A stretch of DNA of 64,000 nt, from assembly GCA_964653595.1 (NCBI GenBank), contig CAZZHH010000002.1, forward strand, positions 1 through 64,000, written 5' to 3'. The translations under genes were made by a program, and so were the position numbers. Of this stretch, positions 1-8,917 are shown in pieces. The stretch is from JBAXTE01 sp964653595. Lineage in GTDB: Bacteria > Bacteroidota > Bacteroidia > Bacteroidales > WCHB1-69. Below the pieces are notes generated by a model. That model was not told the origin of the DNA, did not search any database, and saw only the letters and a list, made by a program, of their open reading frames with translations. The number at the start of each line of letters is the position of its first letter. Position 1 is the first letter of the stretch.

Positions 1-127
1 AAGCTGTTGCAAGAGCGGTATTGCCTTTAATTATTTGAACTCCTGTTGAAGAATGCAGCGCTATGGTTTGCGCGTTTATGGTGATAGCTGCAAAAAGACT
101 AACTATCCCTAAAATTTGTTTTTTCAT
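1..127 (-). CDS. Secreted protein, N-terminal fragment
   Basis: The reverse strand opens with ATG at 125-127 and reads without a stop to the window edge, giving about 42 residues. The start MKKQILGIVSLFAAIT followed by INAQ is a typical Sec signal peptide with cleavage after a Gln-containing site, as is common in Bacteroidota. The rest of the gene lies outside the window, so no function can be given. A perfect -7 box on the minus strand (TATCTTTG, reverse of 164-171) sits about 40 nt upstream and supports this start. Confidence 0.6.
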   Translation of the reverse strand, partial: MKKQILGIVSLFAAITINAQTIALHSSTGVQIIKGNTALATA

Positions 128-503
128 ACGATACTTTTTTTATATTTTTCAATATTGGATTTTCAAAGATAGATTAATTATAGTATTAAAATTCCTAAAA
201 AATAAAAATTAACATACTCTTCTTTTGAAGATTAATAAGTGAAAAAATTATTGTGAAAGACGAAAAAGATTCTCAAAAGATATTTTTTAAGGTTGTGTTT
301 TAGACCATTGTGGGCTATAGTATTATGGTTGTCACACTGAGTTTATCGAAGTGCGCCTATATTAGCCTCTTAATATTATCCTTCGATAAACTCAGGATGA
401 CATTCATAAATTGTGTTTTACTTTTAACTCGCATAAATTGAATTAAAAAGTAAATTAGACACCTACATTATTCTAAAATATAACCTTTTTTAACATGTTG
501 ATT
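128..503. other. Intergenic region with REP-like palindrome
   Basis: No gene is seen here. The stretch is AT-rich. It holds a minus-strand -7 box at 164-171 that would serve the secreted protein at the window edge, and a long imperfect palindrome at 331-401, listed separately. Confidence 0.6.
331..401. repeat. REP-like inverted repeat
   Basis: The arms are 331-351 and 381-401. The inner 15 bases, CTGAGTTTATCGAAG, pair perfectly with CTTCGATAAACTCAG, and 19 of 21 positions pair overall, with GTCA/TGAC at the outer tips. The loop is 29 nt. Extragenic palindromes of this kind recur in many Bacteroidota genomes. It lies downstream of the DUF2200 gene and could act as a weak transcription barrier. 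Confidence 0.7.
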
Positions 504-869
504 TTAAGGTTTTCGGAAGATTTTTTCGATGGATTTTCCTTTAGCTAACTCATCCACTAGTTTGTCGAGGTAACGGATTTGTTTCGTAAGAGGATCTTCA
601 ATATCTTCAATTTTGTAGCCACAAATAACGCCTGTTATCAAATATGCGTATGGATTTATCTTTGCATTTTGAAAAAAAGCAGACAACGAAGTTTTTTCTT
701 CTATAAGCCTGACCAACATAGACTCATCATATCCGGTTAGCCATTTTATTACCTGATGTAAATCGGCTTTCGTTCTCCCTTTTTTTTCAACTTTTGCAAT
801 ATAGAGTGGGTAAATGAAAGCAAATGGGATGTTTGCTAGTCGATTGTTTTGATTGTTGGATGATTTCAT
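504..869 (-). CDS. DUF2200 family protein
   Basis: This 121-residue protein matches the DUF2200 family over its whole length. Recognisable blocks are YPLYIAKVEKKGRTK near residue 21, VIKWLTGYDE near 40, LITGVICGYKIEDIEDP near 77 and the C-terminal RYLDKLVDELAKGKS. The family is small, cytosolic and of unknown biochemical role. It begins 11 nt downstream of the antiporter stop on the same strand, so the two are probably co-transcribed. The start is ATG at 867-869. Family assignment is firm; the function is unknown. Confidence 0.85.
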   Translation of the reverse strand: MKSSNNQNNRLANIPFAFIYPLYIAKVEKKGRTKADLHQVIKWLTGYDESMLVRLIEEKTSLSAFFQNAKINPYAYLITGVICGYKIEDIEDPLTKQIRYLDKLVDELAKGKSIEKIFRKP

Positions 870-880
870 TGTAAAAAAAA

Positions 881-2347
881 CTACAGTTTATTTCGCAAAC
901 ATACATTTACTTTTTCAAAAATTTCTTCATTGTCCGAGAGTATCAATAAAATGTCATTCGGTTCAATGATGGTTGATCCATTTGGGGTAATGTACTTATT
1001 GTTTCTTTTTATCATGGCAATAATGGCATTCTTTGGGAATGACAAATCAACAATTCTTTTATTTGCACCATAACAATCTGGCATCACTAGAATCTCTTTC
1101 ATGGCTGTTCGAGGAAACTCGGTAATTAACTTGTCTGTTTCAGAAGCAGGTTTTACTTTTTCAGGGAGGGCAACATGTAGCCATTTTGCGATGATTGTTA
1201 GAGTGGTGCCTTGAATAAGAATTGAGGTAACGGAAATAAAAAAGACAATGTTGAAAATTGTATTGGAATTTTCTATACCAGCCAATAGGGGGTAGGTTGC
1301 AAAAACAATGGGAACAGCTCCTCTCAGACCGACCCACGAAATATATAATTTGCTTCGGCGCTTAATTTTGAAAAACATCAAACTCACTAATACACTAAAG
1401 GGTCGTGCTACTAATATTAGAAATACCGATATAAGTAACCCTATTCCCATGTGTGGAATTATCTCTGATGGGAAAACCAATAGGCCAAGAGTAAGAAAAA
1501 GCACAATTTGCATAAGCCAAGCCAATCCGTCAAACATTTTTAAAATCGTTTTTTTATGGATAAAATCCTGATTCCCTAAATAGATTGCACATATGTAAAT
1601 GGCCAAAAAGCCATTGCCACCTATAAAATCGGTAAATGAAAAAGTGACAAACATCAATGCAATTACTAGCGGTGGATAAAGTCCTTCAAAGTCGAGTTTG
1701 ATTCTGTTAATTATGAACTTGCTTAATTTTCCAAACCCAAAACCGGCTATTCCTCCGAATATCATTTGTTGAAGAAATAGTGGAATGATGGATAATAATT
1801 CTTTGTCTTGATTTGTCACGAGGGTTAAAAATGCAATTGTAAGCACATAAGCCATTGGATCGTTACTTCCACTTTCTAACTCTAACGTTGGTCGAAGGTT
1901 TGTTTTTAAGGCTAAACTTTTCGATCGAAGAATGGAAAAAACAGCAGCTGCATCTGTTGAGGAAACAATAGATCCTAATAGTAAACTTTCGTAAATGGTG
2001 AAATCTGTGATAAGCCAAACAAAGGTCCCAAGGGTGATAGCTGTAAGCAAAACTCCAAGTGTAGATAGAACTAAACCTACTTTGAGAATTGGTTTTACAG
2101 AAACCCAGTTGGTATCCAGACCTCCCGAAAACAAGATGAAGTTTAACGAAATTACCCCAATAAATTGAGCAGTTCGTGGATTATTAAAAATGATACCTCC
2201 GATCCCTTCGGATCCTGCCAACATTCCAATACCCAAAAAGAGGAGTAGGGTAGGTACCCCAAATTTATAGGATGTTTTTCCTACAATGATACTTACAATA
2301 AGCAGTAATGAGCCAACAAGTAAAATGTTCTCAATTGCTAAATTCAT
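881..2347 (-). CDS. CPA1-family K+(Na+)/H+ antiporter with RCK_C domain
   Basis: An integral membrane cation/proton exchanger of 488 residues. Residues about 5-395 form 12 or so hydrophobic helices. The exchanger core motif SSTDAAAVFSILRS lies near 129-142, and the SGSNDPMAY block with its conserved Asn-Asp follows near 159. The tail from about 400 resembles a TrkA_C (RCK_C) ligand-binding domain, as in NhaP2/CvrA-type potassium/proton antiporters. This would serve pH or cation homeostasis at the inner membrane. The ion specificity cannot be read from sequence. A TATCTTTG -7 box on the minus strand (2397-2404) lies about 50 nt upstream. Confidence 0.9.
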   Translation of the reverse strand: MNLAIENILLVGSLLLIVSIIVGKTSYKFGVPTLLLFLGIGMLAGSEGIGGIIFNNPRTAQFIGVISLNFILFSGGLDTNWVSVKPILKVGLVLSTLGVLLTAITLGTFVWLITDFTIYESLLLGSIVSSTDAAAVFSILRSKSLALKTNLRPTLELESGSNDPMAYVLTIAFLTLVTNQDKELLSIIPLFLQQMIFGGIAGFGFGKLSKFIINRIKLDFEGLYPPLVIALMFVTFSFTDFIGGNGFLAIYICAIYLGNQDFIHKKTILKMFDGLAWLMQIVLFLTLGLLVFPSEIIPHMGIGLLISVFLILVARPFSVLVSLMFFKIKRRSKLYISWVGLRGAVPIVFATYPLLAGIENSNTIFNIVFFISVTSILIQGTTLTIIAKWLHVALPEKVKPASETDKLITEFPRTAMKEILVMPDCYGANKRIVDLSFPKNAIIAMIKRNNKYITPNGSTIIEPNDILLILSDNEEIFEKVNVCLRNKL

Positions 2348-2396
2348 TCTTTCTCTTTAATTCAACTAATTAAACTCTTTCTTTTCTGAACTAAGG

Positions 2397-2404
2397 CAAA
2401 GATA
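2397..2404 (-). promoter_or_regulatory. Putative -7 box of antiporter gene
   Basis: On the minus strand this reads TATCTTTG, a full match to the Bacteroidota sigma-ABfr -7 consensus TAnnTTTG. It is 50 nt upstream of the antiporter ATG. No convincing -33 TTG was found at the usual 19-21 nt spacing. Confidence 0.45.
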
Positions 2405-2590
2405 AGAATTAATCTTCTATATCTAATTACGCTTGTTTTTACTTTTTCTTAAAAAAAATACTGTGATACCGCATTTCTTAATGTTAATACGGTAACTCAC
2501 AGTACTTCTGCTTGTTTATCTTGGTTGTGTTTTACAATCATGTTGGTATTAATACCATTTATTAGAGTTAAAGGTAAAATATTTGAAATT

Positions 2591-2626
2591 GTCATCCAGT
2601 CCCGATAATTATCGGGACCGTGTGAC
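2591..2626. repeat. 36-nt extragenic palindrome
   Basis: The central 18 bases (2600-2617, TCCCGATAATTATCGGGA) are a perfect palindrome. The outer tips GTCA and TGAC also pair, giving 15 of 18 paired positions per arm. The same GTCA/TGAC tips frame the element at 331-401, so both probably belong to one family of dispersed palindromes. Confidence 0.65.
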
Positions 2627-2684
2627 AACCAAAATTTTTAAACCCACAATATTATAAAACAGAACCTATTTCTTAATTAAAAGC

Positions 2685-5162
2685 TTAAATAAATAAGTTC
2701 ACATTTGATTCTTCAGCTCGCTCTAAATAAGCAGCTACACCACCATAAGTTACAAAATCGTGAAGTTCTTCCTTTTTTACTCCCATTACATCCATAGACA
2801 TAGTACAGGCAATAAATTCAACTCCGTTTTCTTGTGCTTGCTGAATCAACGATTCTAAGGATTCAATTTTTTTACTTTTCATCACTCGGCGTATCATCTT
2901 CGACCCTAATCCCCACATGTGCATTTTTGAGAGCTTTAACTTCTTGCTATTTTTTGGCATCATCATGCTGAAAAGTCTACCCATAAAATCTTTAGAAACA
3001 GAGGGAGAGTTCTCTTTTTTGATAACATTCAGACCCCAGAAAGTGAAAAAGATCGAGACCTTGCTGCCTGTTGCTGCTGCGCCATTTGCTATGATAAACG
3101 AGGCAATAGCTTTATCTAAATCATCACTGAAGACGATGAGAGATTTATTTTTTGCTTGGATGCCACTTGTAGTCGGCTTAACATCTACGTTGCCTTTTTT
3201 CTCAATAACTGCTGTAACTACTCCAGCCGATTCTTTTACTTCTATAATTCGATTGCCTGTGATATTTGCCCATGCTTTAACATCGGCAGAAAATGCAGGA
3301 TCGGTAGCTTTTATTTCCATTAATTGTCCTGGTTGGGCTTCATCTGAGCTTTTTTTCAGTTTCAGAATAGGTCCAGGACATTGCAAACCACAAGCATCGA
3401 TATTCATGGTTTTAAAAGAGGATACTACTGCATTTTTTGGTTGGGCTTCTGCTTGATAAATTTGGTTGTCGATGCCAATAATGTCGTTCGCAAAAATATC
3501 TTCATTGCTCTGTTTTTGAATTGCAAATTCATAGGTTTTATATCCTCCTGTAAGATTATAAACCTCTGTAAATCCTTGTTGCATTAGTATTCTAGCAGCT
3601 ACATAGCCTCTCAGACCCACACCGCAATATACTACAATTTCTTTTTCCATTGGAAACTCGCCAATACGATCTCTTATTTCATCAATGGGAATATTAATAG
3701 CTCCTGGAATAGAACCTAGTTCATATTCGTCTTTAGTACGTACGTCTACTAAAAGAGTTTTGTGAAAATCGATGGATTCAATACTTCTCCATGAATAGGG
3801 TTTCATGGTCCCATTGAGAATGTTTTCAGCTACAAAGCCAGCAATGTTGACTGGGTCTTTTGCGGATGAAAATGGAGGAGCATATGCATGTTCTATTTCC
3901 ATTAAATCGTATATCGTGCCATTGAATTTTACAATTCCTGCAAGCATGTCAATTCGTTTATCTACTCCATCATATCCTACTATTTGAGCTCCGTATAGTT
4001 TACCACTTTCTGGAGCAAATACAATCTTGATACTCATAGGAATTGCTCCTGGATAGTACCCAGCATGCGAACCAGAATGAATAATAGCCGATAGATAGGG
4101 TATATTTTCTGTTTTTAAGGTTCTACCAGAAACCCCCGTGGAAGCAACAGTTAGGTCAAATACTTTGGCTATTGCTGTATTGATAGATCCTTTGTAAATG
4201 GATTTGTTCCCAAAAACAATGTTGTTGGCACAAATTCTACCTTGCTTGTTTGCCGGTCCGGCTAAATAGGTAATTTGCTTTTTATGAATGATTGGGTTTT
4301 CGAATTCAATGGCATCGCCCACCGCATAAATGTCTGGATCGGAGGTTTGTAAAAATTCGTTCACAACGATACCTCCCGTAGTTCCTATTTCCAATCCTGC
4401 TTCACGTGCTAATTTACTGTCTGCTCGCACCCCTATGGATAGAATGACGATATCGGCATTGACTTTTCGTCCACTTTTTAAGGTGGCAACAATTTGGTTA
4501 TTTTCTTCACTAAAGAGAGAGACGCCATCTTTCAGAAAGAAGGCTACATTTTTTGTCTTCAGGTGCTGGTGAACAATCGAGGCCATTGAATAATCCAAAG
4601 GAGTCATCACCTGTTCGGCCATCTCTACAATGGAGACAAAAAGTCCTAATTTGTGTAAATTTTCGGCCATCTCAAGACCTATAAATCCTGCTCCAACAAC
4701 GATTGCACTTTTGGGCTTTTTTTCGTCGATGTACGATTTGATACGATCGGTATCCGAAACATTACGCATGGTGAAAATTCCGGTACTGTCGATTCCAGGA
4801 AGATTGGGTCGGACTGGTTCTGCACCTGGCGACAATACTAGTTTGTCGTACGACTCGGTATAAGTATTCCCAGTTCGTAGGTCTTTTACCTTCAATTCGT
4901 TCACTTCTGGCATGATGGAAATTACTTCATTTAGCACTCGTACTTCTACGTTGAACCGCTTGCTAAATGCCTCAGGAGTTTGAACGAATAAATTGTCCCG
5001 CTCTGCAATGGTGCCTCCAATGTAATAGGGTAATCCACAGTTGGCATATGATATATATTCCCCTCGCTCAAATAGGATGATTTTTGATTTTTCGTCTTCT
5101 CTTCTTAAACGTGCAGCAGTAGTTGCTCCTCCTGCTACGCCTCCAATAATTACTATTTTCAT
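2685..5162 (-). CDS. CoA-disulfide reductase-rhodanese-TusA-DsrE2 fusion protein
   Basis: A cytosolic flavoprotein of 825 residues with four modules in order. Residues 1 to about 455 are a pyridine-nucleotide disulfide oxidoreductase of the CoA-disulfide/CoA-persulfide reductase type, with a GGVAGG Rossmann motif at 7-12 and the single active-site Cys42 in NCGLPYY. Residues about 465-555 are a rhodanese domain with the active-site loop VVYCGVGLRG. Residues about 590-670 are TusA-like, with CGLQCPGP. Residues about 690-825 are DsrE2-like. The enzyme class reduces persulfides or polysulfide with NAD(P)H and hands sulfane sulfur between Cys carriers. The gene follows a MarR regulator by 24 nt, suggesting an operon. 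A second TusA and DsrE2 are encoded separately at 26.0-27.1 kb. Confidence 0.92.
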   Translation of the reverse strand: MKIVIIGGVAGGATTAARLRREDEKSKIILFERGEYISYANCGLPYYIGGTIAERDNLFVQTPEAFSKRFNVEVRVLNEVISIMPEVNELKVKDLRTGNTYTESYDKLVLSPGAEPVRPNLPGIDSTGIFTMRNVSDTDRIKSYIDEKKPKSAIVVGAGFIGLEMAENLHKLGLFVSIVEMAEQVMTPLDYSMASIVHQHLKTKNVAFFLKDGVSLFSEENNQIVATLKSGRKVNADIVILSIGVRADSKLAREAGLEIGTTGGIVVNEFLQTSDPDIYAVGDAIEFENPIIHKKQITYLAGPANKQGRICANNIVFGNKSIYKGSINTAIAKVFDLTVASTGVSGRTLKTENIPYLSAIIHSGSHAGYYPGAIPMSIKIVFAPESGKLYGAQIVGYDGVDKRIDMLAGIVKFNGTIYDLMEIEHAYAPPFSSAKDPVNIAGFVAENILNGTMKPYSWRSIESIDFHKTLLVDVRTKDEYELGSIPGAINIPIDEIRDRIGEFPMEKEIVVYCGVGLRGYVAARILMQQGFTEVYNLTGGYKTYEFAIQKQSNEDIFANDIIGIDNQIYQAEAQPKNAVVSSFKTMNIDACGLQCPGPILKLKKSSDEAQPGQLMEIKATDPAFSADVKAWANITGNRIIEVKESAGVVTAVIEKKGNVDVKPTTSGIQAKNKSLIVFSDDLDKAIASFIIANGAAATGSKVSIFFTFWGLNVIKKENSPSVSKDFMGRLFSMMMPKNSKKLKLSKMHMWGLGSKMIRRVMKSKKIESLESLIQQAQENGVEFIACTMSMDVMGVKKEELHDFVTYGGVAAYLERAEESNVNLFI

Positions 5163-5186
5163 ATTGTTTTTCTTATGTTTTTCTTT

Positions 5187-5516
5187 TTAAATAAAGCTTA
5201 AGTCAATTTCTATCGTATTTATCAATTGTTGTTTTGAGAGCCCTTCCTTGCTCAACTCAAACATCATTTTACGCTTGTCGATACTATCAAAACTCCTGGT
5301 AACATACCCTTTTTGTTCTAAGGATACTAACACCCTGGATGTGCGACTAGTAGAAATTCCTGTATCCGTAGAAATATCTCCTGAACATTTTTTTGTATCG
5401 GATAAACTGCACAAAACCATCGCCTCATTGATGGTTACATTTATCTCTGTGTTTAATTTCTGTTCAAACTGATGAATCTTTTTAAAAACATCTTTAATTT
5501 TACACAAACATTCCAT
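5187..5516 (-). CDS. MarR-family transcriptional regulator
   Basis: A 109-residue winged-helix protein. The recognition region SRTSRVLVSLEQKGYVTRSFDS and the wing DKRKMMFELSKEG are typical of MarR proteins, although the protein is shorter than the usual 140 residues. I start it at ATG 5514-5516 (MECLCKIKDVF) rather than the upstream TTG at 5543, because a palindrome and two -7 boxes occupy that upstream stretch. Cysteines near residues 3, 5, 35 and 43 could make it thiol- or persulfide-responsive, which is inference. It precedes the persulfide reductase gene and probably regulates it and itself. Confidence 0.82.
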   Translation of the reverse strand: MECLCKIKDVFKKIHQFEQKLNTEINVTINEAMVLCSLSDTKKCSGDISTDTGISTSRTSRVLVSLEQKGYVTRSFDSIDKRKMMFELSKEGLSKQQLINTIEIDLSFI

Positions 5517-5530
5517 TTTAATTATTTTAA

Positions 5531-5564
5531 TTGCTACTAGCAAATATATTGGACTGCAAATATA
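5531..5564 (-). promoter_or_regulatory. Putative MarR operator and -7 boxes
   Basis: TTGCTACTAGCAA at 5531-5543 is a perfect 6-1-6 palindrome. It overlaps a minus-strand -7 box TATATTTG (5541-5548); a second TATATTTG lies at 5557-5564. The palindrome is 15 nt upstream of the marR ATG, where a bound repressor would block initiation. That MarR binds it is inference. Confidence 0.55.
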
Positions 5565-5825
5565 ATTAAAAAAGGAATGTTTTGTTCAAAGATTTCTTTT
5601 ATTTTTTTTAATAAGGATAATTTTATTGATTAAATAACATAAAATCAATAAGTTATGCTTTTTGTAATTCTACAATTTTTTTTGTCATTTTTTGACTATT
5701 TACTGTTTTTTGCAAAAAGATATTTTAAGTTTGAAAAAAGCAGAAAAGCTTCTCAACGTTTTTTTAGAATATTTATTTATGAAGATATGATTAAACTAGC
5801 TAGAAAAAAGGATGGTACGTTTTAA

Positions 5826-5856
5826 TTGCTTTGAATTTACTTTTTGCATATCTTTG
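5826..5856 (+). promoter_or_regulatory. Putative promoter of copper receptor operon
   Basis: A TTG at 5826-5828, a 20-nt spacer and TATCTTTG at 5849-5856 match the Bacteroidota -33/-7 promoter. The ATG follows only 10 nt after the -7 box, so the transcript would have an almost absent leader. Confidence 0.5.
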
Positions 5857-5866
5857 TAATAAAAAA

Positions 5867-8005
5867 ATGAAGAATAGGTATTTTTACATATCAATTTTTT
5901 TTTCGATTCTTTCATATACATCTTTTGCTCAAGATACATCGGTTTTTTTGCCTGAATTCTACATTAATGCTATCCGAGAATGCAGTATTCAATCCATTCA
6001 AGGACTACATCCTCAAAATTTTTCTAACCCTCAAAGCGATATTGGCCTGATGCTTCGCAGTATGCCCAATACGTCGGGAATTCGCCGAGGTGGTTCGTCC
6101 ATCGACCCAGTTTATCGAGGATTCAGAAACAATCAGCTTTTTATCACTACAAATACCGGACTTCACATTGAAGGAGGTTGTCCTAATAGGATGGATCCAA
6201 CCACCTCGCATATTGATGCCGAGGAGATAAGTCTAATTTATTGGGAAACGGGCAGCAACATGCTTTTATATAGTCAAGCGATTGGTGGAGTTTTAATCAT
6301 GAAAACAATAGAACCTGAACCACGCAAAAAATTTGGAATTAATGCCAAAATAAAGTCTGGATACGAAAGCAATTTCAATGGTTTTTCAAACAGTATCGCA
6401 ATAAATGGAGGTAATAAGAACTTTTTCTTTACTTTAATGGGTGGGAATAAAAGTTTTGGCAATTATTCCGACGGGAGAGATTCGATGGTAAAGTCATCGT
6501 TTCAAAAAGACTTTGTCGCTGCAAAAATAGGGACTGCGATAAGGCCAAATCAACATCTGATTTTAAACTATACTCGCTCTGAGTCGAGAGATGTCCTATT
6601 TCCTGCATTGCCAATGGATGAAAATTTTGATTTTACTGATATTTTTAATCTTTCTTACATTCGGTACGATAGTGCAAAAAATGAAAAATTTAGGATAAAT
6701 GCATATCACGTTAGGGTAAACCACAAGATGGATAATTTCGAACGAGCACAGGCATCGCAGGTAGTACCGCCTAGTACTAGCATTATGCGAGCCGAATCTG
6801 CAGTTGAAGCACTAACTTCAGGAGTTAATCTTCGAAAAAAATTCAGTTTTCGGAGGATAAACGGCACTATCGGTGGGGATTTCCATCAGATTGACAAAGA
6901 GGGAACACGTACCCGCAAAATGATCATGTCCATGAATGGGATAACTACCACTACCTCAAAACAAGATAATATTTGGAAAGATGCTGTAATCAGAAATCTT
7001 GGTTTTTATGGCCAGATTTCCTATCCAATCAAACACATTCACTCATTCATTACAGCCACGCTACGCTACGACAAGCATCAGCATTTTTCGAAAGATACCT
7101 TTAGTTTGGTTAAAAACGAAGTGGTATATTTTTCAAAGAATACGCATAATAACCATTTAGTAAGTTATGGATTGAAGTATGATTATAAACCAAACTCTGA
7201 ATTTTTGATTTCGCTGGATGCTGTATCGGCTCAACGAAGTCCAAATATGAACGAACTCTACATTAAGCGCATGCTGGTAGGGTTTGATAATTATGACTAC
7301 TTAGGAAATCCGAATCTTAAACCCGAGACAAACAATCAACTAACAATGAGTTTTCGTGTAACCAATAAATTAGGGATTGCAGGTGTGAATCTTTTTGCAT
7401 CCCAAGTATTAAATTATATTGGAGGAGCTGTATTACCTCCAAATATTCTTGGTGTAGCTACACAAGGAGCATTGGGGGTAAAGCAATTTTCCAATCTTGG
7501 AACAGCAATTTTCTATGGCGGAGAATTGGTACTGAATAGTTCTCCAGTAAATAAGTTAGAAATTGGGGTAACTGCTGGTTATACTTATGCTGTTATGGAA
7601 AAAGCTACCAAATACAATGTAGCTAATAACCAAGTGATATCTACAACCATCCTCAAAAACGATCCATTGCCTGAGGTTCCTGCTTTGAACTCTTCGGTAT
7701 CGATTATTTATAAATTTGGTTCTTTAAATTTTATTCCACGCTTAGCTATTGAATACACATTGCCTCAAAATCAAATATCTGAAGCCAATTATGAAAAATC
7801 AACCCCTGATTATATGTTGATAAACGGCAGTATTCAATATGTGTTTAAAAAATGGGCGACCATAAATGTGGGAGTAAACAATATCCTTAATCAAGCATAT
7901 TACAACCACCTGAATCGCAGGGCAGTATCGAGTAATCCGTTGGAGAAAATTAAACTTTATGAACCAGGCAGGGTTTTCTTTGTAAATTTGAAATTGGATT
8001 TTTAA
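5867..8005 (+). CDS. TonB-dependent receptor, OprC/NosA copper-receptor-like
   Basis: An outer-membrane TonB-gated transporter of 712 residues. A signal peptide (MKNRYFYISIFFSILSYTSFA) is followed by a plug domain and a long beta-barrel that ends in Phe. The plug carries GCPNRMDPTTSHI near residue 105, which closely resembles the GACPNRMDPPT-type segment of the copper receptors OprC and NosA. The Cys and Met there fit a Cu ligand set. I start at ATG 5867, because the upstream TTG at 5831 would overlap the promoter. It is followed after 16 nt by an MbnP-like lipoprotein, a family linked to copper handling. Copper uptake is therefore the best guess. The receptor fold is certain; the substrate is inferred. 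Confidence 0.88.
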   Translation: MKNRYFYISIFFSILSYTSFAQDTSVFLPEFYINAIRECSIQSIQGLHPQNFSNPQSDIGLMLRSMPNTSGIRRGGSSIDPVYRGFRNNQLFITTNTGLHIEGGCPNRMDPTTSHIDAEEISLIYWETGSNMLLYSQAIGGVLIMKTIEPEPRKKFGINAKIKSGYESNFNGFSNSIAINGGNKNFFFTLMGGNKSFGNYSDGRDSMVKSSFQKDFVAAKIGTAIRPNQHLILNYTRSESRDVLFPALPMDENFDFTDIFNLSYIRYDSAKNEKFRINAYHVRVNHKMDNFERAQASQVVPPSTSIMRAESAVEALTSGVNLRKKFSFRRINGTIGGDFHQIDKEGTRTRKMIMSMNGITTTTSKQDNIWKDAVIRNLGFYGQISYPIKHIHSFITATLRYDKHQHFSKDTFSLVKNEVVYFSKNTHNNHLVSYGLKYDYKPNSEFLISLDAVSAQRSPNMNELYIKRMLVGFDNYDYLGNPNLKPETNNQLTMSFRVTNKLGIAGVNLFASQVLNYIGGAVLPPNILGVATQGALGVKQFSNLGTAIFYGGELVLNSSPVNKLEIGVTAGYTYAVMEKATKYNVANNQVISTTILKNDPLPEVPALNSSVSIIYKFGSLNFIPRLAIEYTLPQNQISEANYEKSTPDYMLINGSIQYVFKKWATINVGVNNILNQAYYNHLNRRAVSSNPLEKIKLYEPGRVFFVNLKLDF

Positions 8006-8021
8006 ACTAAACCAATAAAAC

Positions 8022-8840
8022 ATGAGCAGGCACAAAACGATTCACCATATAGTCATTGTAATTATTTTCTCTGTTTTTGTATGGGGATGTAAAAAAGACA
8101 CGGATATTGTAACCCCTGAATCTACATCAGGAAAAATAAAAATAATTTTCTCTCATGTTGTAGGAAACAATCCTTTGATTCTAAACTCCAATCAATATTT
8201 CAATGAAGCCGGCAATCAATATGAAATCTACGATTTAATGTATTTTATTTCTGATGTAAAACTACATTTGCATCAACGAGCACCTCTATTGATAGACCAA
8301 TGGACAGCCATTCATTATGTTGATGCAGAAATACCTTCAACGCTTATTTGGAATGTTTATGATTCTATTCCTCAAGGTGTAGTGGATTCCGTTTCATTTG
8401 TTTTTGGGATTTCGGAACAACGCAACCAGTCATTCTTGTTTGTGAACCCTCCCGAATCCAATATGGCTTGGCCCGACATCTTGGGCGGTGGCTATCATTA
8501 TATGATGATAAATGGCAAATGGACAGACCCACAACAGATGCAACAACCGTTTGATTTTCATTTGGGAATTGGTCAAATTTACACCGACACCATCACGTAT
8601 AACACCAACTCCATTACAGGATTTGTACAGAATTATTTTGTGGTTACTTTGCCCACTCCTGGATTTTCAATTACTGCGAATAATACTTCTACTTTGAAAT
8701 TGCAAATGGATGTCTCCTCGTGGTTCAAAACTCCACATAGTTGGGACTTCAATTATTGGGGAGGGAGTGTGATGCAACGGCAACGGGCAATGAACGTGAT
8801 TAAAGAGAATGGATTTGACGTGTTTTCGGTGGTGCAATAA
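8022..8840 (+). CDS. MbnP-like lipoprotein
   Basis: A 272-residue lipoprotein. The N-terminus is a lipoprotein signal ending in VFVWGC at Cys23. The mature part has the MbnP-family pattern: an early beta region, YEIYDLMYFISDVKLH near 67-82, VSFVFGIS in the middle, and MAWPDILGGGYHYMMINGKW near 155-174 (Trp- and Met-rich). MbnP and relatives partner with copper proteins such as MbnH or with copper receptors. Placement directly behind an OprC-like receptor fits a periplasmic or outer-membrane copper-binding role. No partner cytochrome peroxidase (MbnH) gene is adjacent. Confidence 0.75.
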   Translation: MSRHKTIHHIVIVIIFSVFVWGCKKDTDIVTPESTSGKIKIIFSHVVGNNPLILNSNQYFNEAGNQYEIYDLMYFISDVKLHLHQRAPLLIDQWTAIHYVDAEIPSTLIWNVYDSIPQGVVDSVSFVFGISEQRNQSFLFVNPPESNMAWPDILGGGYHYMMINGKWTDPQQMQQPFDFHLGIGQIYTDTITYNTNSITGFVQNYFVVTLPTPGFSITANNTSTLKLQMDVSSWFKTPHSWDFNYWGGSVMQRQRAMNVIKENGFDVFSVVQ

Positions 8841-8844
8841 AAAA

Positions 8845-8891
8845 GTAATCCGATACAGAAACTGAGAAACTCAACTTCCATAACGGATTAC
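8845..8891. terminator. Weak hairpin between convergent genes
   Basis: GTAATCCG (8845-8852) pairs perfectly with CGGATTAC (8884-8891) across a 31-nt loop. It sits between the convergent MbnP-like and NifX-like genes. A clear U-tract is missing, so this is a weak terminator candidate. Confidence 0.35.
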
Positions 8892-8917
8892 AATCTATTA
8901 ATATGGTTAATCTCAAC

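Larger units (their letters stand above)
2348..2684. other. Intergenic region with palindromes
   Basis: No gene is visible in this 337-nt stretch. It contains the antiporter's putative -7 box (2397-2404), a GC-interrupted stem around 2459-2514 (ACTGTGATACCG against CGGTAACTCACAGT, imperfect), and a 36-nt palindrome at 2591-2626. The palindromes follow the persulfide reductase gene, so they may end its transcript. Confidence 0.5.
5517..5866. other. Divergent promoter region marR/TonB receptor
   Basis: This very AT-rich 350-nt gap separates two divergent transcription units. It contains the marR operator-promoter (5531-5564) and the receptor promoter (5826-5856), both listed separately. No other gene is seen. 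Confidence 0.6.

Noticed and set aside
1308..1571. An 87-codon plus-strand ORF
   Set aside because: It is antisense to the antiporter, whose membrane and RCK_C features are clear.
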